From the NCBI GenBank assembly GCA_045605765.1, contig JAZUQQ010000004.1:62001-126000 (forward strand): a DNA stretch of 64,000 nt, read 5' to 3'. The stretch comes from SIG672 sp045605765 (lineage in GTDB: Bacteria; Bacillota; Clostridia; Oscillospirales; CAG-272). Under the pieces are notes generated by a model that saw only the letters and a list, made by a program, of their open reading frames with translations, made no database searches and was not told the origin of the DNA. Position numbers and translations under genes: made by a program. This document shows, in pieces, positions 58,525 to 64,000 of the stretch (the first letter of the stretch is position 1; the number at the start of each line of letters is the position of its first letter).

Positions 58525-59613
58525 TCAAAACTGCGAGTCGTTTATTTCTTTTATAAGCTCATCGACCGCATTTTCTACCGATAGCTTACGTATTTTCTGT
58601 CCTTTCTTAAACAGGAGAAATTCCCCGTCTCCGCCCGCGATACCTATATCTGCCTCGCGCGCTTCACCCGGTCCATTGACCGCACAGCCCATAACTGCTA
58701 CCTTTATCGGACTGCGAGCTTTTATCTCGTTCACTCTTTTTTCAAGCAAGGTGACCGTTTCTATCATATCGACCTTAGTTCTACCGCAGGTCGGGCAGGA
58801 GACTATATTAACGAGGTTTTTCACATCAAGTCCGAGCGAGGAAAGAATATCCCTTGCGCGTACGACCTCGGTGGTAGGATCTGCGGTCAGTGAAACTCTG
58901 AGAGTATCCCCTATACCGTCGGCAAGCAGAGAGCCTATCCCGATAGCGCCTTTAACGCTTCCGCCGCGGTCGCTTCCCGCCTCGGTAACACCTATATGCA
59001 ACGGATAATTGCAGCTACCTGCAACTATTCGGTTTGCTTTTATCATAGTGCGCACATCCGAGGATTTTACAGCTACTATGATATTTGTGAAATCAAACTG
59101 CTCGAGAAGTGCAATATTTTCAAGTGCGCTCTCAGCAAGAGCCTCGGCGGTCGCTCCGCCATGCTTCGTAAGTATCTTTTTATCGACCGAACCGCTGTTT
59201 ACTCCTATTCTTATCGGAATATCAAGACCAGCGCACTTGTCGGCTACAGCCTTGATTTTCGAGTTATCTCCGATATTTCCGGGATTTATTCTTATCTTAT
59301 CAATTCCCGCCTCGGCAGCCTCGAGTGCTAGTCTGTAATCGAAATGAATATCGGCAACGAGAGCGCTTTTGATACCTGCCTCTCTGAGCTTATATACTGT
59401 CTTTACACAGTCGAAATCGGGAATGGCCATACGAATGACCTCGCAACCGACATCTTCGAGTGCTCTGACTTGTGCGTAGGTGGCATCAAAATCGGCAGTA
59501 GGCGTATTTGTCATAGACTGCACACTGATTGCCGCATCTCCGCCTATAAACAGATCTCCGACCTTTATTTTTTTACTTTTTCGTCTGTAAAGATTATACG
59601 AGTAGTTTTCCAA
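58525..59613 (-). CDS. ispG: 4-hydroxy-3-methylbut-2-enyl-diphosphate synthase (flavodoxin)
   Basis: The 362-residue product carries out the sixth step of the MEP isoprenoid pathway. The TIM barrel is clear (GGDAAISVQSMTNTPTADFD at about 24-43). The [4Fe-4S] domain has SCPTCGRTKVDM (about 273) and the later MGCAVNGPGEAREADIGIAG with the third Cys. It follows rseP by 15 bp. With dxr in the same run it shows that isoprenoids are made by the MEP route. Confidence 0.96.
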   Translation of the reverse strand: MENYSYNLYRRKSKKIKVGDLFIGGDAAISVQSMTNTPTADFDATYAQVRALEDVGCEVIRMAIPDFDCVKTVYKLREAGIKSALVADIHFDYRLALEAAEAGIDKIRINPGNIGDNSKIKAVADKCAGLDIPIRIGVNSGSVDKKILTKHGGATAEALAESALENIALLEQFDFTNIIVAVKSSDVRTMIKANRIVAGSCNYPLHIGVTEAGSDRGGSVKGAIGIGSLLADGIGDTLRVSLTADPTTEVVRARDILSSLGLDVKNLVNIVSCPTCGRTKVDMIETVTLLEKRVNEIKARSPIKVAVMGCAVNGPGEAREADIGIAGGDGEFLLFKKGQKIRKLSVENAVDELIKEINDSQF

Positions 59614-59628
59614 AACAGTTACCTTCCG

Positions 59629-60651
59629 TTATTTGAAAAGATTTATAACGTCCTTGCAAGTTACGACTATCATAAGAAGCATAAGAAGCACTATTCCAAC
59701 GTAATGTATTTTGGCTTCGATATTATCCGGAAGCCTCTTTCGTCTTACCGCCTCTATTATGAGAAATACGATTCGTCCGCCGTCAAGCGCGGGTATAGGC
59801 AAGAGATTAAGTATTCCCAGATTTACCGAAATAAGTGCGGCAAGATAAACGACGTAAATAACTCCCTGCTGCGCCGCCTCACCGATAACCTTGGTCGTTC
59901 CAACGGGACCTGAAACCTCGTTTAAACCGTATCTTCCGCTTATCATATCCCAAAGCGATTCCCAGACCTGCCTTATGGCGAGTGTCGAGTAGCCAAACGA
60001 ATGCTTTATTAAGTTTGCGAAATTCTTTTCCACGCGGTAAACCTTAAAATCGGGAGTTCCGAGCGTAATACCTTCAACATCGTTAATACCGAATTCCACA
60101 TTCTCTATAACCACTCTCTCGCCCTCGCGTATTACGGTAAGGTCTATCGGTCTTATTCCGTCGTGCATTATCTCGTAAACGAGCTCCTGCGAGGTATATA
60201 CCCTAGTGTTACCCACCTTAATTATCTCGTCTCCGAGTTCAAGTCCGTAGTATGGCGAATTTGCGCCCTCACTGAACTCGCCGACCGTCGTTCCCGCAAG
60301 AGTAGGCGAGGATATGACGAATGCAGACATAAGAATTACGCCCACGATAATATTTATCACTCCGCCTGCAGCGGTAATTATTATTCTCTGCCAGACTTTT
60401 TTATTTGAGAAAGCATTTTCGCTTTCCGATTCGCTGTCCTCGCCGTTCATTGCGACGTAGCCACCGATCGGAAGAAGGCGGAGAGAGTAAAGTATTCCGT
60501 TTTTTTTAGAAACTCTTGAAAAGATCTTCGGTCCCATTCCTATCGAAAATTCTTCGATATCAACACCGAATTTTCGGGCAAAAATATAGTGTCCGAGTTC
60601 GTGTACTAAAATCAGAAATCCGAAGATCAAAATAGCAAATACTACGTTCAA
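59629..60651 (-). CDS. rseP: Site-2 protease RseP/RasP
   Basis: The 340-residue intramembrane zinc protease has ILVHELGHYIFARKFGVDIE in the first helix (HEXXH at about 18-22), one PDZ domain (about 120-190) and the NLLPIPALDGGRIVFL motif (about 283-298) with the third ligand Asp. It cleaves anti-sigma factors and leftover signal peptides. The place between dxr and ispG is the standard order. Confidence 0.95.
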   Translation of the reverse strand: MNVVFAILIFGFLILVHELGHYIFARKFGVDIEEFSIGMGPKIFSRVSKKNGILYSLRLLPIGGYVAMNGEDSESESENAFSNKKVWQRIIITAAGGVINIIVGVILMSAFVISSPTLAGTTVGEFSEGANSPYYGLELGDEIIKVGNTRVYTSQELVYEIMHDGIRPIDLTVIREGERVVIENVEFGINDVEGITLGTPDFKVYRVEKNFANLIKHSFGYSTLAIRQVWESLWDMISGRYGLNEVSGPVGTTKVIGEAAQQGVIYVVYLAALISVNLGILNLLPIPALDGGRIVFLIIEAVRRKRLPDNIEAKIHYVGIVLLMLLMIVVTCKDVINLFK

Positions 60652-60669
60652 AATTATTCTCCGTTCTTG

Positions 60670-61851
60670 TCAGGCTTTGGCAAGAATATGCAGATATTCC
60701 TCGGCAAGACCAGCCGAATCTCTGATATCCTCTATCGTAGGTGCCTTTTTGCCGTATGAGAGTTTATCCTTGCTTTTACTATATTTATGCACGCATTCAC
60801 TCACAAAATCCATAATATCGGTAAATTTTATCTTGCTTTCGAGGAAAAGCTTTACCGCCTCGTCGTTTGCCGCGTTGAGCATCGCCGGAAGCGTTCCGCC
60901 CGCCTCAAAAGCAAATCTCGCGAGCGAGAGAAGCTTAAAGGTCTCCTCATCGGGTTCAAAGAATGTCATCTTTGCGATTTTAGCAAAATCGGGCATATCC
61001 GAAACGTTTGGCATATGCTTTGTGTCGAAAAGTGCGTAGGCAATGCAGGTGCGCATATCGGGCACTCCCATTTGCGCTATTACCGAGCCGTCCCTATACG
61101 CGACCATCGAATGAACGACACTTTCTCTATGAACGACGACGTCGATGTCCGATGCTTTCATATCAAAAAGGTGAGCCGCCTCGATGACCTCAAAGCCCTT
61201 GTTCATAAGGGTCGCGCTGTCTATCGTTATCTTTCTGCCCATATTCCAAGTCGGATGGCTGAGCGCATCCTCTACGGTAACCCCTTCAAGCTCCTGCCTT
61301 TTTCTTCCGAAAAAGGGACCTCCCGAAGCGGTAAGTATAAGCTTTCTTACCTCGTGCTTTTCACCTGCACGAAGACACTGATGTACCGCACAGTGCTCGC
61401 TGTCAACAGGGAGAATCGAAACTCCCTTTTCTTTTGCCGCCCTCATAACGAGCTCACCGCCCGCAACAAGGGTCTCCTTGTTGGCGAGAGCAATATTTTT
61501 ACCACAGTGGATAGCCGTGAGCGTAGGGAGAAGTCCCGCGTTCCCGACGACCGAGTTTAGAACGGTATTACATTCAAGCCCCGTTATCATTTCGCAGGAT
61601 GCGTTTTCTCCCGAAAATATCTTTACGGGAAGGTCGGATACCGAAAGCGCAAGTTCGGCTGCCGACTTTTCATCGGCAACCGACACATACTTAGGTGAAA
61701 ATTCTCTTATTTGTGTTTCTAGCGTTCGGACGTCCGAATTTACGGCAAGGGCCTCAACTTCGAGAGAATATCTCCTAGCAATATCGAGTGCCTGTTTACC
61801 GATAGATCCCGTAGATCCGAGGATCGCTATCGTTCTATTTTTAGATTCCAT
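60670..61851 (-). CDS. dxr: 1-deoxy-D-xylulose-5-phosphate reductoisomerase
   Basis: The 393-residue product makes MEP, the committed step of isoprenoid synthesis. It has the NADPH motif ILGSTGSIGKQALDI (about 10-24), ALANKETLVAGGELV, the metal and substrate site PVDSEHCAVHQCL and TASGGPFFGRKRQELEG, and NMGRKITIDSATLMNKGFEV. It lies between cdsA and rseP. Confidence 0.97.
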   Translation of the reverse strand: MESKNRTIAILGSTGSIGKQALDIARRYSLEVEALAVNSDVRTLETQIREFSPKYVSVADEKSAAELALSVSDLPVKIFSGENASCEMITGLECNTVLNSVVGNAGLLPTLTAIHCGKNIALANKETLVAGGELVMRAAKEKGVSILPVDSEHCAVHQCLRAGEKHEVRKLILTASGGPFFGRKRQELEGVTVEDALSHPTWNMGRKITIDSATLMNKGFEVIEAAHLFDMKASDIDVVVHRESVVHSMVAYRDGSVIAQMGVPDMRTCIAYALFDTKHMPNVSDMPDFAKIAKMTFFEPDEETFKLLSLARFAFEAGGTLPAMLNAANDEAVKLFLESKIKFTDIMDFVSECVHKYSKSKDKLSYGKKAPTIEDIRDSAGLAEEYLHILAKA

Positions 61852-61872
61852 ATTTCTACCTGAATTATCAAA

Positions 61873-62703
61873 TTATTTGAAAAGAGGGATTATGCAGTTT
61901 AAAATATAAGTAAGTGCGGTCGTTGCTATGATACTGTCAAAGCGATCGAGAACTCCACCATGTCCGGGGAAAAGGTGACTGTAATCCTTGATCTTATATC
62001 TTCTCTTTATCATCGAGGCAATAAGATCCCCCGCAACCGATGCCACAGAAAGAATCACGCCACACAGAAGTATCCACGGAATATTGGGCTTTGTGTCCGA
62101 AAGCAGACCGACGAAGATCGCGTAGATCAAAAACACGATGACGCACGAGCCAAGTCCACCGAAAAAGCCTTCAACGGTCTTTTTGGGACTAATTTCGGGA
62201 ATGAGTTTGCGCTTTCCGAATTTAAGCCCAACGAAATATGCGCCCGTGTCCGATACCCAAGCCGCCACATAGGCAATCGGGAACAGAAATGCTCCGCGAA
62301 GCGTATCTCTTACGATCACAAAGGAAGAAAATCCAAAGGTAATATAGATAACCATTACCGCTCCGAGCATGACTTCAGGAATCTTATCTCTGCCCTTTTC
62401 GCTGTCGAAAAGCGAAAAAGCGAGAAGCGCGAAAAGGTACACGAAGCTGAATATTGCAAAAAGCTTCATAAATGAGCTATCAGTATTATTCGCGCGTGAA
62501 AGCGACACCGTAAGCACAGAATACAGTATCGACAAAACGGTCATCTGCCACTTTCGAGCAAGGCGCATACAGTTAAGAAGCTCGTAAGCCGCGACAAGCG
62601 AAAGAAGCGCCGCGAAAACCACGTAAACGAACGTATGTGAAAAAATAAGTACCGGAACAAGTATGCAAAGCAGTACCGCCGCCGTAATAACTCTTGTTTT
62701 CAT
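61873..62703 (-). CDS. cdsA: Phosphatidate cytidylyltransferase
   Basis: The 276-residue membrane protein makes CDP-diacylglycerol for phospholipids. It has about eight helices and the signature LFPGHGGVLDRFDSIIATTA near the C-terminus (about 247-266), plus WVSDTGAYFVGLKFGKRKL and SPKKTVEGFFGGLG. It is followed by dxr after 21 bp and preceded by a repeat-bearing gap. Confidence 0.95.
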   Translation of the reverse strand: MKTRVITAAVLLCILVPVLIFSHTFVYVVFAALLSLVAAYELLNCMRLARKWQMTVLSILYSVLTVSLSRANNTDSSFMKLFAIFSFVYLFALLAFSLFDSEKGRDKIPEVMLGAVMVIYITFGFSSFVIVRDTLRGAFLFPIAYVAAWVSDTGAYFVGLKFGKRKLIPEISPKKTVEGFFGGLGSCVIVFLIYAIFVGLLSDTKPNIPWILLCGVILSVASVAGDLIASMIKRRYKIKDYSHLFPGHGGVLDRFDSIIATTALTYILNCIIPLFK

Positions 62704-62865
62704 TTTTTCTCCTTTTTTAAGGGGCTAAGCCCCTTAAACCCCACCAAAAAACTTTTTGTAAAAAGTTTTTTTTGATTTTCAAAAACTTTGATTAAATATG
62801 CCACTCTACTCTTTTAAGTAAAGTTTTTGGAAAAGTCTGAAAACCCTTTTTTCTCAAAAAAGTTT
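62704..62865. repeat. Intergenic palindromic repeat between uppS and cdsA
   Basis: These 162 bp hold TTAAGGGGCT-A-AGCCCCTTAA (62717-62737) and AAAAAACTTTTT-GT-AAAAAGTTTTTT (62746-62771). They also hold, on the minus strand, the words AAAAACTTTACTTAAA and AAAACTTTTTTGAG. The same core words occur in the def-fmt gap 41 kb away, so this is a dispersed repeat. It interrupts an operon that is usually tightly packed. Confidence 0.75.
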
Positions 62866-63579
62866 TCAATACCCGCCGTATTTGCGGTGGCGAGAGGTAA
62901 AATCCTCGATTGCTCTGTCAACGTCGTCGGGAGTAAAATCCGGCCAAAGCTTATCACTGTAATAAAACTCACTGTATGCCGCCTGCCAGAGTAGGAAATT
63001 CGAAAGCCTTTGTTCGCCTGCGGTACGCACGATAAGATCGGGATCAGGTGATGCCTTAGTGTAAAGGTGGGAAGAAATATCCTCAGCGCTTACCGTCTTT
63101 TTTCCTTCGGCCACAAGCGCGTTTACCGCGTGGACTATTTCGTCGCGTGCGCCGTAATTGACCGCGATATTAAGAATTCCTTTACCCTGCGCTGATTTTT
63201 CTTCGAGAGCTTCCATTTTGGAGGCAAGTGTATTTCCGAGCGGGGTCTTATCTCCGAGAAAAATTATTCTGATTCCCTTTTCGATAAGCTCGTCGGCGTT
63301 TTCATCGATATTCTTTTCAAGCAGCCGCATAAGCGCGCCGACCTCTTCCTCGGATCTGTTCCAGTTTTCGGTGGAAAAGGCGTAAACGCTGACATTTGCG
63401 ATTCCGAGATCAAAGCAGTGCTTTACTATCTCGGTAAAGGTTTTAAGACCCTCGACGTGACCCTGACTTCTTGGAAGAAACCTTTTCTGCGCCCAGCGTC
63501 CGTTTCCGTCCATGATGAAAGCGATGTGATTTATTTTTCCGCCTATCTGGCCACTGCGTATTTGTTTAAAAGTTGCCAT
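62866..63579 (-). CDS. uppS: Undecaprenyl diphosphate synthase
   Basis: The 237-residue cis-prenyltransferase makes the C55 lipid carrier. HIAFIMDGNGRWAQKRFLPR has the catalytic Asp (about 24) and the pyrophosphate-binding Gly-Asn-Gly-Arg. AFSTENWNRSEEEV and DLIVRTAGEQRLSNFLLWQA with YSEFYYSDKLWPDF close the signature set. It lies between frr and cdsA. Confidence 0.97.
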   Translation of the reverse strand: MATFKQIRSGQIGGKINHIAFIMDGNGRWAQKRFLPRSQGHVEGLKTFTEIVKHCFDLGIANVSVYAFSTENWNRSEEEVGALMRLLEKNIDENADELIEKGIRIIFLGDKTPLGNTLASKMEALEEKSAQGKGILNIAVNYGARDEIVHAVNALVAEGKKTVSAEDISSHLYTKASPDPDLIVRTAGEQRLSNFLLWQAAYSEFYYSDKLWPDFTPDDVDRAIEDFTSRHRKYGGY

Positions 63580-63614
63580 GTCAAATTCCCTTGAAATTTT
63601 ATTATTTGCAAACT

Positions 63615-63647
63615 AAGGGAGGATAACGTCTGACGCTCTCCTCCCTT
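63615..63647 (-). other. Inverted repeat between frr and uppS
   Basis: AAGGGAGGA and TCCTCCCTT (9-bp arms) enclose 15 nt in the 86-bp gap. On the minus strand it is not followed by a T run, so it is not a standard terminator, and the ribosome site of uppS lies outside it. It may be an mRNA stability or processing hairpin. Confidence 0.5.
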
Positions 63648-63665
63648 GATATTTTCGCTTTTGTG

Positions 63666-64000
63666 TCAGAGGGACATTATGTCGTCGATCTTAGCAGAAG
63701 TGATGTTATCAATGTTCTTGATATACTTATCGGTAAGATCCTGGACGGTCTTTTCGGATGCCTTCTGTTCGTCCTCGGTCATATCTCCGTCTTTCTTCAT
63801 CGCCTTGCACTTGTCGTTTGCGTCGCGTCTGATGTTACGGAGAGCCACCTTTGCGTCGTCGCCCATCTTGTTTACCTGCTTTGAAAGCTCCTTACGTCTG
63901 TCCTCTGTGAGCTGAGGGAAAACAAGTCTTATGACCTTGCCGTCGTTTTGAGGAGTCATTCCCAGATTTGCCGCAAGTATAGCCTTTTCGATCATTTTGA
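63666..64000 (-). CDS. frr: Ribosome recycling factor, C-terminal fragment
   Basis: The last about 110 codons of RRF are present; the gene runs off the right edge. SMIEKAI-type start of the segment, LGMTPQNDGKVIRLVFPQLT, EDRRKELSKQVNKMGDDAKV and ALRNIRRDANDKCKAMKKDG are diagnostic. RRF splits post-termination ribosomes with EF-G. It leads the frr-uppS-cdsA-dxr-rseP-ispG-polC run. Confidence 0.96.
   Translation of the reverse strand, partial: KMIEKAILAANLGMTPQNDGKVIRLVFPQLTEDRRKELSKQVNKMGDDAKVALRNIRRDANDKCKAMKKDGDMTEDEQKASEKTVQDLTDKYIKNIDNITSAKIDDIMSL

Noticed and set aside
1..64000. CRISPR arrays, tRNA and rRNA genes
   Set aside because: No regularly spaced direct repeats of CRISPR type and no tRNA or rRNA sequences were recognised by eye. 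A dedicated tRNA scan could not be run.

Overview
The window reads as a chromosomal segment of a spore-forming, low- to mid-GC member of Bacillota class Clostridia. The evidence is the gene order of the S10-spc-alpha ribosomal cluster with adk-map-infA-rpmJ, a PolC-type replicative polymerase, RemA, AbrB, an EF-P/CD1247-type neighbourhood, and sporulation genes (spoVAC, spoVAD, spoVAE-type, and a 24-codon spoVM beside rsgA). Promoters are mostly clear sigma-A type (TTGACA-17-TATAAT). No rRNA, tRNA or CRISPR array was seen. Genus and species cannot be told from the sequence alone.

Layout. 1-15540: 31 genes on the minus strand from rpsJ to the first codons of rplQ, led by one strong promoter and a leader of about 250 nt. 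15.7-24.4 kb: plus-strand housekeeping run abrB, yicC, remA, rpoZ, priA, def, fmt, rsmB and a zinc peptidase, broken between def and fmt by a 400-bp island of hairpins. 24.4-30.1 kb: spoVAE/spoVAD and a phosphatase on the minus strand, then a phosphoesterase, a large lipoprotein of unknown role, and a detached spoVAC. 30.2-37.8 kb: plus-strand yqeG, AP endonuclease, Xaa-Pro peptidase, efp, an acidic Cys-rich zinc protein, mtaB, alr, trpS and a DUF1294 protein. 37.9-45.9 kb: spoVM/rsgA, a methyltransferase, a HAD phosphatase, an MscS channel, a cupin, an LCP-like lipoprotein, tepA, pduL and mnmA. 45.9-52.3 kb: an accessory island. 52.5-64 kb: gdhA, polC and the envelope/isoprenoid run ispG, rseP, dxr, cdsA, uppS, frr (partial).

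The accessory island is the most interesting part. Its left end is a wrecked mobile element (a MobC-like gene directly joined to pieces of a serine recombinase) and a tetR gene with two in-frame stops. Beside these lies an apparently intact signalling module: a response regulator, a histidine kinase with almost no extracellular loop, an eight-helix membrane protein, three paralogous small membrane proteins, a tandem-repeat 71-residue protein and a 113-residue protein with an internal duplication. Four promoters in it carry the same 15-bp box (AAAACTnAAACATTT, one mismatch in one copy). In three of them the box sits exactly 42 bp upstream of the -10 hexamer and starts a set of three 11-bp direct repeats that replace a -35 element. 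This is the layout expected of an autoregulated OmpR-type regulon, probably answering to membrane or envelope state. The function is inferred, not shown.

Other points of note: infA has no ATG, GTG or TTG start and most likely begins with CTG; the window's spoVA genes are split by about 4 kb; gmk and coaBC are missing from their usual places; and an A/T-rich palindromic repeat occurs at two distant intergenic sites.
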